This document shows, piece after piece, positions 37,265-46,983 of a stretch of 64,000 nt of DNA (positions within the stretch are counted from its first letter, which is position 1; the number at the start of each line of letters is the position of its first letter). Where the stretch lies: positions 1,240,001-1,304,000 of the forward strand of contig NZ_AP018005.1 in assembly GCF_003966755.1 (NCBI RefSeq), read 5' to 3'. Source of the stretch: Candidatus Rickettsiella viridis (lineage in GTDB: Bacteria; Pseudomonadota; Gammaproteobacteria; Diplorickettsiales; Diplorickettsiaceae). The position numbers and the translations under genes are program-made. A model generated the notes under the pieces. It did not search any database and was not told the DNA's origin. It worked only from the letters and a program-made list of their open reading frames with translations.

Positions 37265-38755
37265 TTAAGAAATACGATTCAATAAAAACTGCACTAACAA
37301 GGATACCGGCCGACCGGTTGCTGCTTTATTTTGACCACTTCTCCACGCTGTGCCGGCAATATCTAAATGTGCCCAACGAAATTTCTTGGTGAAACGGGAA
37401 AGAAAACAAGCGGCAGTAATGCTTTTACCACCACCAACACCAATGTTTGAAATATCTGCGATATTACTATCGATCTGTTCTTGATAATCATCCCATAAAG
37501 GTAAAGCCCATATTCTATCGTGACTCTGCTCACCTGCTTTTTCTAACTCATTTGTTAACGTCGAATCGTTACTCATTAATCCGGTTGCAACAGCCCCCAA
37601 CGCAATAATAATAGCGCCGGTTAAGGTCGCCATATCGATGACCACATCCGGTTCAAAACGTTCGCTATAGGTTAATGCATCAGCCAAAATCAAACGGCCT
37701 TCCGCATCCGTATTAATCACTTCAATCGTTTGCCCCGAAAGACTTTTGATAATATCGCCAGGTTTGACGGCGGATCCGCTAGGTAAATTTTCGGTCAGCG
37801 GCATAATACCCACCACATTAATAGGCAGTTTGAGCAGAGCAATCGCTTTAAGCGTACCTAGTACACTCGCCGCGCCAGCCATATCAAATTTCATTTCTTC
37901 CAGACCCGCTGCTGGCTTGATACAGATACCACCCGAATCAAAGGTAACACCCTTACCGACTAATACCACTGGTTTCTGATCTTTTTTAGCACCGTTATAC
38001 TCGAGCACAACAAAGTGTGGCGGCTGCTCTGAACCTTGAGCCACCGCTAATAAGGCACCCATACCTTCTTTTTCTATAGCGTCCTTTTTTAACACCTGAA
38101 TATCGAGTTCAACTTCTTTAGCTAAGGCTTTGGCTTGCTCAGCCATATAATGTGGGGTACAGATATTAGCCGGTGAATTAGCCAAATCTTTAGTGAGCTT
38201 GATGCCGGTAATGATGGCAACTGCCTGTTTTATAGCTTCCTCTGCCTTAGCTGAATCGGCTGAAGCCACATTAAAAACAAATTCTTTAGGCGCAGAAAAA
38301 GCAGGTTTATCAGCCTTTTTAGTTTTAAATTGATCAAAGCTATAAAAACAATCTTCGATTAATTCAATGCTTTGCCGAACTTTAGTATAAGCATCTAAGC
38401 CCTTTACTTCTAAATCGGTTAAGTAGTTAACCACGCGATCCCATTTCGCCGATTTAACCACACTGGCCACACAGCAGGTTATTTTACGAAAATCGGATGG
38501 TTTAAGCTTCCCTTCTTCACCACAGTAAACAAACAGAATACGTGCGCTAGAAACACCGGGGATAGAATACAGTAATAAGCTTCTGCCTATTTCTTCCACC
38601 AGATCGTTTTTGGCTAATAGGTTACGGATAGCACCTTGGCTCGCTTGATCTAATTGTTCTGCAATCTTAGAAAGCTTTTTATTTTGAAAAACACCCACGA
38701 TAAAGCAATCGGCCTGTTCTTTAGCGGGTTCTATTGATGTTAGAGCGTAGTGCAT
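37265..38755 (-). CDS. pepA: Cytosol (leucyl) aminopeptidase PepA
   Basis: M17 dinuclear-metal aminopeptidase that removes N-terminal residues from peptides; in some bacteria it is also a DNA-binding regulator. The metal/active-site block is visible: VGKGVTFDSGGICIKP, KFDMAGAASVLG, and the signature NTDAEGRLILADAL. At 496 residues it is normal. It is divergent from lptF, the usual genomic arrangement in gammaproteobacteria, which supports the assignment. Confidence 0.97.
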   Translation of the reverse strand: MHYALTSIEPAKEQADCFIVGVFQNKKLSKIAEQLDQASQGAIRNLLAKNDLVEEIGRSLLLYSIPGVSSARILFVYCGEEGKLKPSDFRKITCCVASVVKSAKWDRVVNYLTDLEVKGLDAYTKVRQSIELIEDCFYSFDQFKTKKADKPAFSAPKEFVFNVASADSAKAEEAIKQAVAIITGIKLTKDLANSPANICTPHYMAEQAKALAKEVELDIQVLKKDAIEKEGMGALLAVAQGSEQPPHFVVLEYNGAKKDQKPVVLVGKGVTFDSGGICIKPAAGLEEMKFDMAGAASVLGTLKAIALLKLPINVVGIMPLTENLPSGSAVKPGDIIKSLSGQTIEVINTDAEGRLILADALTYSERFEPDVVIDMATLTGAIIIALGAVATGLMSNDSTLTNELEKAGEQSHDRIWALPLWDDYQEQIDSNIADISNIGVGGGKSITAACFLSRFTKKFRWAHLDIAGTAWRSGQNKAATGRPVSLLVQFLLNRIS

Positions 38756-38902
38756 GGGGTTCCCCTTATTCTACTTGATTAAAACTAAGCCTATAGTCTA
38801 CTCAAATTTTAGTTATTTACTAGGTTTGGCCTTATACTGGATATAGCCCACCCTTTATGAAATAATTTCTACTCTTCTTGGGCTTCGAGCTTAACCTAAA
38901 AA

Positions 38903-40015
38903 ATGATCCTTTTTCGCTATCTAACTCGTGAAGTATTAGCCAGCCTTTTGCTCATTACTAGCCTTCTACTCTTTATTTTGATGAGTAATGAGTTTGTGCA
39001 TTACTTGAACCAGGTTGCCGGTGGAAAATTTGCAGTCGGCATATTGTGGAAATTAATTATCCTGGAATCACCCCGTTTTTTAGCTATTCTACTTCCTTTC
39101 AGCCTATTTCTAGCTATTTTATTCACCTATGGTCGACTTTATGCCGATTATGAAATGACCACGCTGAATGCTTGCGGCTTCAGCTTAGGTCAACTCACAT
39201 TAATGACCTTACCACTGGTTATTTTCCTTAGTGTGATCATCGCAATTTTAAATCTTTGGTTAAATCCCGAGCTATTGAGCTACCGTAATAAGTTACTGGC
39301 TCAAACAGGAACAGCGATTGAATTACAAACGGTACAACCCGGCAGTTTTCAACAAACGAATGGCGGACAGCGCATTATTTACGTAGAAAGTATTTCTGGG
39401 GATCATAAAGCCGTCAAAAATCTTTTTATGGCACAAATTAATAAGCAGCAACCTGCTTCTGCCATCACACCTTGGACTATACTCAGCGCCAATAGCGGCT
39501 ATCAAATGATAAGCCCTAAAACAAAAGAAGCTTTTTTTGTGGCTGTAAACGGCAGACGGTATGAGGGAATACCAGGGACAAAAGAATATTATATTACCCA
39601 ATTTACTAATTATGGCGTCCGTATAGACTCGCACGTCGGCACCGTCAATAATCCGCAAGAGTCTATATCGAGTCTTGCTTTATGGCATGCTGATCAGCCA
39701 AACAAAGCAAGCTTTTTTTCTGAATTACAATGGCGACTATCTGCCCCTATTGCCACCTTGCTCTTAGCATTTCTTGCGATTCCTTTAAGCCGTGTTAATC
39801 CGCGTCAAGGAAAATATCTACATTTATTACCTGCCATTACTGTTTATATTTTGTATCTTAATCTATTACTGTTTGGACGTAATTGGATTGAAAATGGCGA
39901 TATTTCTTATAGCTGGGGCCTTTGGTGGATACATGGCTTGTTAATCATTATTATACTCCTTGCCTGGTGTTACGCCTTGGGTTGGAATCGAATCAAATAC
40001 ATTCTTCGCCTTTGA
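38903..40015 (+). CDS. lptF: LPS export ABC transporter permease LptF
   Basis: Inner-membrane permease of the LptBFG transporter that extracts lipopolysaccharide from the membrane. Six membrane segments surround a periplasmic jellyroll domain. The N-terminus is FRYLTREVLASLLLITSLLLFI; the C-terminal coupling region is LLLAFLAIPLSRVNPRQGKY. At 370 residues it is canonical. The last five codons and the TGA stop lie inside R1 repeat sequence, so the original 3' end may have been replaced. lptG follows after the repeat. Confidence 0.95.
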   Translation: MILFRYLTREVLASLLLITSLLLFILMSNEFVHYLNQVAGGKFAVGILWKLIILESPRFLAILLPFSLFLAILFTYGRLYADYEMTTLNACGFSLGQLTLMTLPLVIFLSVIIAILNLWLNPELLSYRNKLLAQTGTAIELQTVQPGSFQQTNGGQRIIYVESISGDHKAVKNLFMAQINKQQPASAITPWTILSANSGYQMISPKTKEAFFVAVNGRRYEGIPGTKEYYITQFTNYGVRIDSHVGTVNNPQESISSLALWHADQPNKASFFSELQWRLSAPIATLLLAFLAIPLSRVNPRQGKYLHLLPAITVYILYLNLLLFGRNWIENGDISYSWGLWWIHGLLIIIILLAWCYALGWNRIKYILRL

Positions 40016-40122
40016 ATTTTTGGCGGCGTTCCCGCTCAACTCGCCATCCTCATGTATGTTGTATACACTGCGGTGGCTTCGTTTTGTGCTCGGCCTTGCC
40101 AAAAATCCAATTGCTGTGAATG
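40000..40122 (+). repeat. R1 dispersed repeat, full copy, overlapping lptF end
   Basis: Begins in the last codons of lptF (ATTCTTCGCCTTTGAATTTTTGGC) and runs to CCAATTGCTGTGAATGCA. It supplies the lptF stop and fills most of the space before lptG. Confidence 0.88.
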
Positions 40123-40155
40123 CATCCCATGAATCAACTTAATTAAATTTAGACG

Positions 40156-41223
40156 ATGAAAATAATAGAGCGCTACCTCGGTAAAACCATCATTAGCACG
40201 ACCTTGTCGGTACTCGGTGTTTTACTCGCTCTTTTTGCCTTGATTCAATTAATCGCTGAAACGCGTGATATTGGTTCGGGGAACTACACCTTACTAAGTG
40301 CTTTCTATTATGTTTTCCTCACATTACCTTCACAATTTTATACTTTCTCACCGATTGCTATTTTATTAGGGACTATCCTTGGCCTAGGTTTATTAGCAAG
40401 ACATAGTGAATTAATTATTTTAAATGCCAGTGGCGTTTCTCTCTATCAAATAGCGTGGTGTTTATTTAAATCTACGTTACTGATTGTTTTTTTCACTGTC
40501 TTAATCGGTGAAGGTATCGCACCACGCGCGGCTAATCTTGCCGAAAGTCATAAAACGTTTCTAACTACTCGTGGTCAAACTTTAATGACACAACAAGGAG
40601 CATTATGGATCCGAGATGGACATAACTTTATTTACATTCAATCTATTCTAAATCCAACCCATTTGACTCAAGTTAGCCGTTATCAATTCGATGACCATAA
40701 CAATTTACTGAATGCCAGTTTTGCAAAACAAGTGAATTATGAAAATAATAACTGGCAAGCTTATGATGTTGTCACTAGCCATCTTAGCCCTAAACAAGTG
40801 ACAAGCCATCAGTCCCAACAGGAAACTTGGCCATTCTCTTTTAGTCCAAAGCTACTCAATATTTCGATTATCTTGCCGGAGCAAATGTCCCTCAGACAGC
40901 TCAATGAATATATTCACTATCGACAAAAAAATCTGCTGAATACCAGTCAATATTCGCTTGCCTTTTGGCAACGACTACTGCAGCCCTTTGCTATCTGGCT
41001 CATGATGTTTTTAGCCATCCCTTTTACTTTTAAGCATTTAAGAAGTTTAGCCACCAGTTTGCGTACTATTGCCGGTGTTGTGGTTGGGTTTGGCTTTTAT
41101 CTTTTAAATGAATTCTTTGGCCCTTTTGCTATTGTCTATCAATGGCCTCCTCTCTTAGCAGCTTTACTGCCATTGATTATTTTTACACTCATTGCCGCAT
41201 TATTAATGTATTGGGCAAAATAG
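40156..41223 (+). CDS. lptG: LPS export ABC transporter permease LptG
   Basis: Partner of LptF in the LPS transporter. The same architecture is seen: N-terminal membrane segment (ERYLGKTIISTTLSVLGVLLALFAL), LPSQFYTFSPIAILLGTILGLGLLARHSELIILNASG, a periplasmic domain, and a C-terminal membrane block with WLMMFLAIPFTFKHLRS. At 355 residues it is normal. The stop is TAG. It is followed within 15 bp by a reversed R1 repeat. Confidence 0.95.
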   Translation: MKIIERYLGKTIISTTLSVLGVLLALFALIQLIAETRDIGSGNYTLLSAFYYVFLTLPSQFYTFSPIAILLGTILGLGLLARHSELIILNASGVSLYQIAWCLFKSTLLIVFFTVLIGEGIAPRAANLAESHKTFLTTRGQTLMTQQGALWIRDGHNFIYIQSILNPTHLTQVSRYQFDDHNNLLNASFAKQVNYENNNWQAYDVVTSHLSPKQVTSHQSQQETWPFSFSPKLLNISIILPEQMSLRQLNEYIHYRQKNLLNTSQYSLAFWQRLLQPFAIWLMMFLAIPFTFKHLRSLATSLRTIAGVVVGFGFYLLNEFFGPFAIVYQWPPLLAALLPLIIFTLIAALLMYWAK

Positions 41224-41236
41224 GTTATATTATATA

Positions 41237-41358
41237 TTCACAGCCATTGGATTTTTGGCAAGGCGCCGCGAAAATGAAGCAACCGCAGTGTATTAGTCAT
41301 ACATGAGGATTGCGAATTGAGCGGGAACGCCGCCAAAAGTTCAAGGGCGAAGAGTATA
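41237..41358 (-). repeat. R1 dispersed repeat, full copy, reversed
   Basis: Full copy between lptG and nadE, from TTCACAGCCATTGGATTTTTGGC to GTTCAAGGGCGAAGAGTATA. Its edge abuts the nadE ribosome site (AGAGG). Confidence 0.9.
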
Positions 41359-41368
41359 GAGGTTATCA

Positions 41369-42988
41369 ATGTCATCTGTGTTAAAAATCGCTATTGGACA
41401 ATTTAATTTCTTAGTAGGAAGCATTGAAGCCAATACACAAAAAATCCTTGATGTCATTAAAGAGGCTAAACAAGCCAAGGCAGACCTACTGGTTTTTCCT
41501 GAACTTGCACTCTGTGGTTATCCGCCTGAAGATCTTTTGCTGCGTGAGGATTTTAAGCAGCAAATTAAAAATGCCTTAAAAATAATTCAAGCACAAGCAA
41601 ACGGTATTTCTATTTTATTAGGACATCCTGATTATACTGAACAAGGCATTTATAATGCCGCCAGTTTAATGGCGAATAAAAAAATCGTTACCACCTATCA
41701 TAAACAGTGCTTACCTAATTACGGTGTTTTTGACGAACGTCGTTATTTTAAACCCGGTAATTCACTTGGCTTAATTAAAATAAAGGATATTTCCATTGGT
41801 ATCTTAATCTGTGAAGATCTTTGGCATCCTGGCCCTATCTTGTCTGCAAAACATGCCGGCGCTGAATTAATCATTTGCATTAATGCTTCTCCTTTTGATG
41901 AAACAAAAGCACAAGAACGCATCAGTGCTTTGCAGATAAATATTGCGCAGACAAACCTGCCTGTTCTTTATGTACACGGCGTAAGCGGACAAGACGATTT
42001 AGTGTTTGATGGGGGTTCTCTTGCTTTTGATTCACAGGGTACACTCACTGCACATGCCGGTTTTTTTACGGAAAAATTATGGTTAGTTGATTTTAAACCA
42101 ACTGAACATGCTTTTATTTCCCAAGCATTACCTGCTGATCAATCCGTCGAAGCATTAATCTATCAAGCGCTCGTCTTAGCCGTGCGCGATTACGTAGACA
42201 AAAATCACTTCCCAGGTGTTTTACTCGGTCTTTCGGGCGGTATTGATTCAGCACTAGTGCTAGCTATTGCAGTGGATGCACTCGGAAAAGATCGTGTGCA
42301 TGCCGTCACACTACCTTCTCGATTTACTTCTGAACTTAGCTTGCAGATTGCATCAAAACTCGCTGAAACACTGGCGGTACAATTGACAACACTTTCTATT
42401 GAAGCCAGTTTTTGCGCTTTTTTAACGACATTAAATTTAGATCCGCAACAACCGCCAGCAGGCATCACTACGGAGAATATTCAAGCACGTTGCCGTGCTG
42501 TGTTATTGATGGCGCTTTCGAATCAAAGCGGTGATTTATTATTAAATGCGAGCAATAAAAGTGAGTTAGCGGTGGGTTATGCCACTTTATACGGGGATAT
42601 GGCGGGAGGATTTGCGGTCATCAAAGATGTACCTAAAATGATGGTTTACAAACTTGCCCATTATCGCAATAGCATTACACCTGTTTTTCCTAAAGAACTG
42701 CTTGCTCGCGCACCCAGCGCAGAATTAGCATCTGATCAACGCGATGAAGATTCGCTGCCACCTTACTCAGAATTAGATCCTATTCTAGCGCTTTATGTGG
42801 AACAAGATAAAAGTGTAGCGGATATCGTAGCCGCCGGTTTTAAGAAAGAAATGGTAGAAAGAATTATTAAATTAGTTGATCGTAGTGAATATAAACGTCG
42901 TCAAATAGCGGTAGGTCCTCGTACAACAACACGTGCCTTTGGTCGTGAACGCCGTTATCCGATTAGCTCGGGTTTCTTTCCAGATTAA
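41369..42988 (+). CDS. nadE: Glutamine-dependent NAD+ synthetase
   Basis: Amidates nicotinic acid adenine dinucleotide to NAD+. The N-terminal nitrilase-like glutaminase domain has the catalytic Glu (VFPELALCGYPPEDLLL), Lys (YHKQCLPNYGVFDERRY) and Cys (GILICEDLWHP). The C-terminal synthetase domain has the ATP pyrophosphatase loop LGLSGGIDSALVLAIA and the NASNKSELAVGYATLYGD segment. At 539 residues it is the standard two-domain bacterial form. The ATG at 41369 follows AGAGGTT. Confidence 0.97.
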   Translation: MSSVLKIAIGQFNFLVGSIEANTQKILDVIKEAKQAKADLLVFPELALCGYPPEDLLLREDFKQQIKNALKIIQAQANGISILLGHPDYTEQGIYNAASLMANKKIVTTYHKQCLPNYGVFDERRYFKPGNSLGLIKIKDISIGILICEDLWHPGPILSAKHAGAELIICINASPFDETKAQERISALQINIAQTNLPVLYVHGVSGQDDLVFDGGSLAFDSQGTLTAHAGFFTEKLWLVDFKPTEHAFISQALPADQSVEALIYQALVLAVRDYVDKNHFPGVLLGLSGGIDSALVLAIAVDALGKDRVHAVTLPSRFTSELSLQIASKLAETLAVQLTTLSIEASFCAFLTTLNLDPQQPPAGITTENIQARCRAVLLMALSNQSGDLLLNASNKSELAVGYATLYGDMAGGFAVIKDVPKMMVYKLAHYRNSITPVFPKELLARAPSAELASDQRDEDSLPPYSELDPILALYVEQDKSVADIVAAGFKKEMVERIIKLVDRSEYKRRQIAVGPRTTTRAFGRERRYPISSGFFPD

Positions 42989-43229
42989 AAGCCATAGCGA
43001 GAAGCAACACACCCTACATCGTTCATTCGCTCATCGAGCATTTTATTTTTTTAAATAATAAACAAATCATCTCTCGTTATTTTTATTTCTTAAAATACCA
43101 GCTATAGCAGTAGCCTATTTTGCAGTTTTAACTAAAAAATAAACTTTATACTGATCCGTATAAAAATAATAATTTCATAAAGTTTATCGAAAACGATATC
43201 AGTATTTTAATTTAAATAAGGAGAAAATC

Positions 43230-43814
43230 ATGTTAGACGCTGGATTAACGTTCCCGGGAACAGGTGCCATAGGTGCCATGAATGTCAGCAGTTATTTTGG
43301 TAATAAAATGGCGATTCAAGCCGTCAACGTAAATAAGATTGCCATTGGCCAGTACTCGGTTACTTTTTTTAGTGCTCGTGACCTCAAACCGACACAACCA
43401 CCTGCAGTAAATCTTACTATACAAGATAATACAGGAACGATTTTTATTGCTTAGCTGCTACAGCCCGTACAATTTACATTTAATCCCAACGCGAAAGATT
43501 TTAAATGGCAACTCCAACTACAAATTGTGTGTCAGAAAATCAATCCTTCCCTCAATGTGTTGATTCTAGGCAATTATCCTGTTCTAGTCGCTGCAGATCC
43601 TCAGCAAATTATGGTTTCTATCCAGCAAATGGACAGCATAAGAAATGAGGATGAGGATAAGAAAATGTATAACCCAGCGATGCCTACCAAGTTTCCACCA
43701 ACAGTTATTACTCATACAGAGGCAAGAAAAGCTTTCTACGATTCTCTAGAAAATGAGGACAATATAATATCGATACCGTGGGGGGCGCAGGCGCAGTTAA
43801 GTCAACTAGATTAA
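43230..43814 (+). pseudogene. Hypothetical gene interrupted by one in-frame TAG
   Basis: Starting at the ATG after an ideal AAGGAG, the frame runs 74 codons to a TAG at 43452-43454. It then continues in the same frame without any stop for 119 codons to TAA at 43812-43814. Both parts look coding: first MLDAGLTFPGTGAIGAMNVSS..., then after the TAG LLQPVQFTFNPNAKDFKW and LNVLILGNYPVLVAADPQQ. The undisturbed length would be 194 codons. Family unknown. Upstream, 42989-43229 is AT-rich and contains the inverted pair AAACTTTAT / ATAAAGTTT and no gene. A nonsense pseudogene is the simplest reading. Confidence 0.55.
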
Positions 43815-43903
43815 TTAAAAATATTTAACGCTTCCGCCAGAATAATTTAGATAAAGAGAGAGAGGTACGGTATAGAGATAGCGTTGGCCTGAGTAGGCCG
43901 CCT

Positions 43904-44662
43904 TTATTCTAAAGTTGCATTGGGAAAATTAAGTTGCAATAGCGCTAAACTTTGATTGGCTAGATCTTCCAAACCTAAAATCCGGTAAGCTTTAATCATA
44001 ATGATTAAAGCCTGCTCCACTTCCGGCGCGCCTTGATACTGTTGCACGACTTCATTCGCCCGATTAGCGGCAGCAACATAGGCTTTCTTTCTAAAATAAT
44101 AATCGGCAATATGTAGATCATAACTTGCAAATAAATTGCGTAAGTAGATCATACGTTGTCTGGCATCCGCAGCATAACGACTATTCGGATAGCGACTAAT
44201 TAATTGCTCAAACTCCTGATAAGCCACACGCATGCTGCCCGGATCACGCATTGATAAATCAATAGGCACATAACGTAAATACCAACCTCTATCCTGATCC
44301 ATATCGGCTAAAGCACACATGTAATACGCATAGTCAATCGCTTTGCTATTCGGGTAAACATGTATAAACCGTTCTGCCGCTGCTTTGGCCGAAGGCGCGT
44401 CCCCATGTTGGTAATAGCTATAGATAAGCTCTAGTTGTGCTTGTTCTGAATAGCGATTAAAAGGATAAACAACATCTAACGCTTCATAGTTCTTAATTGC
44501 ATGCGCATAATTTCGATTCGCCAGTGATTCTTTTGCACTTTGATAAATTTGTCCCACGGACTGCCCTTGATAAGCAACCAGCGGATCACTCGACTTAGTC
44601 GCACAAGCACTCAATAAAACAGTCACTAGACTTATAAAAAAAACAAAATTAAATAATTTCAC
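43904..44662 (-). CDS. bamD: Outer-membrane assembly lipoprotein BamD
   Basis: Essential TPR lipoprotein of the BAM complex that inserts beta-barrels into the outer membrane. Signal with lipobox LSAC, then QIYQSAKESLANRNYAHAIKNYEALDVVYPFNRYSEQAQLELIY, the characteristic first TPRs, and the later QEFEQLISRYPNSRYAADARQRMIYLRN. At 252 residues it is normal. It is divergent in orientation from rluD, with the DUF2892 gene between them; bamD-rluD proximity is conserved in gammaproteobacteria. Confidence 0.96.
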   Translation of the reverse strand: MKLFNFVFFISLVTVLLSACATKSSDPLVAYQGQSVGQIYQSAKESLANRNYAHAIKNYEALDVVYPFNRYSEQAQLELIYSYYQHGDAPSAKAAAERFIHVYPNSKAIDYAYYMCALADMDQDRGWYLRYVPIDLSMRDPGSMRVAYQEFEQLISRYPNSRYAADARQRMIYLRNLFASYDLHIADYYFRKKAYVAAANRANEVVQQYQGAPEVEQALIIMIKAYRILGLEDLANQSLALLQLNFPNATLE

Positions 44663-44717
44663 AATATAGATAACGCTCTGGCTAATTATTTTTTATAAGC
44701 CATTAAGAAAGTAAACA

Positions 44718-44754
44718 TTAAGTGACTTTGAAATCTGTTTTCAAAGTCACTTAA
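44718..44754. terminator. Perfect hairpin between the DUF2892 gene and bamD
   Basis: TTAAGTGACTTTGAAA pairs perfectly with TTTCAAAGTCACTTAA around a short loop. It follows the small DUF2892 gene on the minus strand and precedes bamD. The T tract is weak, so termination efficiency is uncertain. Confidence 0.6.
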
Positions 44755-44786
44755 TTTATTATTGTACGATTTGACTTTATGGTTGG

Positions 44787-45002
44787 TTAGTCCCGCTTAC
44801 GAAAAATCTCATTCAACTTAAATTTCTCTGCTAATATGGGAATACCACACCATCCGATTATTCCTTCTACGATCAGAATAACACCCACTAAAAACGCAAA
44901 TAATTTTCCAAGGCCTAATAAGACGCCGATCAATAAAACAACACCAATAACTAAGCGTGTAATACGCTCATTACCTTGGATATTGCTCGCTACATTCAAC
45001 AT
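44787..45002 (-). CDS. DUF2892 family inner-membrane protein
   Basis: A 71-residue protein with the family N-terminus NVASNIQGNERITRLVIGVVLLIGVLLG, a second hydrophobic segment, and the typical cysteine context IIGWCGIPILAEKF. The domain is also found fused to rhodanese in YgaP. Two membrane spans are predicted by eye. AGAGGAT precedes the ATG. Its role is unknown. Confidence 0.85.
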   Translation of the reverse strand: MLNVASNIQGNERITRLVIGVVLLIGVLLGLGKLFAFLVGVILIVEGIIGWCGIPILAEKFKLNEIFRKRD

Positions 45003-45136
45003 AGATAGTATCCTCTATTAAGTAATAACAAAAAGGCATCGCTCCCGAGAACATTATATACCCATAACGCTTAATTTTGCGAATTCACAAAATCAGGGCT
45101 AGCTTTTCTAAATAGGGGCGGTATAACTTTACTTTT

Positions 45137-46105
45137 ATGAAAAACACAACCCAAACGGTTAATTACCAGGTTATTGTGCCTGAACACTTAGCCGAAAAAC
45201 GACTTGACCAAATTCTGAGTGCATTATTCCCTGCTTATTCTCGATCCCGCTTGCAAAGCTGGATTCGCAGCCAACAGATTTTAGTCGACCAACAAATCAA
45301 ACGCCCTCGCGATAAAATTAAGGCCGGTGCGTTGATTACTATCGCCGCCACGCTGCCAGAAGAAACTAAATGGGAAGCTCAATCTATCCCGCTTGATATT
45401 GTTTATGAAGATGAAACCTTACTGGTAGTTAATAAACCAGCAGGTTTAGTCACGCACCCCGCTGTAGGCAACCCTGACAAAACATTGCTCAATGCACTAT
45501 TGCATCATTGCCCACCACTAAAACAACTTCCTAGAGCCGGCATCATTCATCGGCTTGATAAAGACACATCTGGCTTATTAGTTATTCCTAAAACGTTGAA
45601 TGCCCACACCCAATTGGTTAAACAGCTTCAGGCGCGGACGATTCAAAGAGATTATTATGCTGTTGTTGAAGGCGTGTTAATCTCAGGCGGAACGGTCAAC
45701 GCCCCTATTGGCAGGCATCCTAAATTGCGCAAAAAAATGGCGGTCAATACCTTCAGCGGCAAAGAAGCTGTTTCTCATTACCGCGTTATTGAGCGCTTTG
45801 CTCACCATACGCTCATAAAAGTTCAACTGGAAACGGGTCGTACCCATCAGATCCGTGTCCATATGGCACATATTCATCATCCCTTAGTCGGTGATAAAAC
45901 CTACCGCGGTCGTCTTCAATTACCCAAAAAAGCCGGCCCCGAATTGATAAGTTGTTTGCGACAATTCTCTAGACAAGCGTTGCATGCCGAGCATTTAAAA
46001 CTGATCCACCCTCTGTCGCAGGAAGTCATTGAATGGCAAGCACCGTTACCAGAAGATATGATTAAGCTAATCAATTGCCTGCGTGAAGACAAAAAACATG
46101 CTTGA
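45137..46105 (+). CDS. rluD: 23S rRNA pseudouridine synthase RluD
   Basis: Makes pseudouridines 1911, 1915 and 1917 in helix 69 of 23S rRNA. N-terminal S4 RNA-binding domain (LDQILSALFPAYSRSRLQSWIRSQQILVD). The catalytic domain has the conserved Asp in HRLDKDTSGLLV, VVNKPAGLVTHPA, and TGRTHQIRVHMAHIHHPLVGDKTY. At 322 residues it is full length. Its 3' end overlaps pgeF, forming the conserved rluD-pgeF pair. Confidence 0.96.
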   Translation: MKNTTQTVNYQVIVPEHLAEKRLDQILSALFPAYSRSRLQSWIRSQQILVDQQIKRPRDKIKAGALITIAATLPEETKWEAQSIPLDIVYEDETLLVVNKPAGLVTHPAVGNPDKTLLNALLHHCPPLKQLPRAGIIHRLDKDTSGLLVIPKTLNAHTQLVKQLQARTIQRDYYAVVEGVLISGGTVNAPIGRHPKLRKKMAVNTFSGKEAVSHYRVIERFAHHTLIKVQLETGRTHQIRVHMAHIHHPLVGDKTYRGRLQLPKKAGPELISCLRQFSRQALHAEHLKLIHPLSQEVIEWQAPLPEDMIKLINCLREDKKHA

Positions 46106-46829
46106 TTTCATCATTCCTGATTGGCCTGCGCCACCCTGGATTAAAGCCGCCACCACCACACGTCAGGGTGGATTTAGCGCTGCTCCTTTTGATAGCCTGA
46201 ACCTAGGTCAAACGGTGGGCGATGACCTTGACTGTGTGCTTAAAAACCAAGCTCTGCTGAAGGAATCGCTCGGGCTAAGTAAAGACCCTCTCTGGCTCAA
46301 ACAAACCCATGGAACCAAGGTTATTTCAGCTAATCATACTGCTGATCGATCCGCTGATGCGGTAGTTGCCAATGAACCTCAATCCGTATGTGCGGTATTA
46401 ACCGCTGATTGCCTGCCGCTATTGGTTTGTAGCAAAACACGACACTGTGTCGCGGCCATTCATGCGGGTTGGAAAGGTTTAGTTGCTGGTGTGATAGAAA
46501 ACAGCATTAAAGCATTAGCCTGTCCAGCTGAGGATTTATTAGTCTGGTTAGGCCCTGCCATCGGCCCTCGAGCCTTTGTGGTAGGAGAAGACGTTTTCTG
46601 GCAGTTTGTGAAAAAAAGACCAGAATTCAAGGTGGCTTTTGAAAAAATAGGCAATAAACAATGGTTAGCTAATCTTTACCAGCTGGCCAGACTGCACTTA
46701 AATAAGCTAGGAATAGGCGCCATTTATGGTGGTCAGCATTGTACTTACACCAATAAGACGCAATTCTTTTCCTTTCGTCGCGATAAGCTAACCGGACGCC
46801 AAGCTAGCCTGATTTGGATCCACCAATAA
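46098..46829 (+). CDS. pgeF: Peptidoglycan editing factor PgeF (YfiH, multicopper-oxidase-like fold)
   Basis: Removes muropeptides carrying wrong residues (for example L-Ser for L-Ala) from the cytoplasmic peptidoglycan pool. Conserved zinc-site elements are visible: KQTHGTKV, VCAVLTADCLPLLV, VAAIHAGWKGLVAG and GGQHCTYTN. It ends FFSFRRDKLTGRQASLIW as usual. The ATG at 46098 overlaps the rluD end by eight bases and gives 243 residues; a GTG 15 bases earlier is possible. Translationally coupled to rluD. Confidence 0.94.
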   Translation: MLDFIIPDWPAPPWIKAATTTRQGGFSAAPFDSLNLGQTVGDDLDCVLKNQALLKESLGLSKDPLWLKQTHGTKVISANHTADRSADAVVANEPQSVCAVLTADCLPLLVCSKTRHCVAAIHAGWKGLVAGVIENSIKALACPAEDLLVWLGPAIGPRAFVVGEDVFWQFVKKRPEFKVAFEKIGNKQWLANLYQLARLHLNKLGIGAIYGGQHCTYTNKTQFFSFRRDKLTGRQASLIWIHQ

Positions 46830-46983
46830 ATACCCCCTCCCTTTAGTAACTCCTTGAGAAACTAAGCAACAGACCAGCCTTTCAAAGCCCATTATTGTTC
46901 TTTTATTGTACAAAAATACCCTAATCCCCTATAATATTGATCAATAAAGGCACAATAATTAAAAATAATAATAATCACACGCT

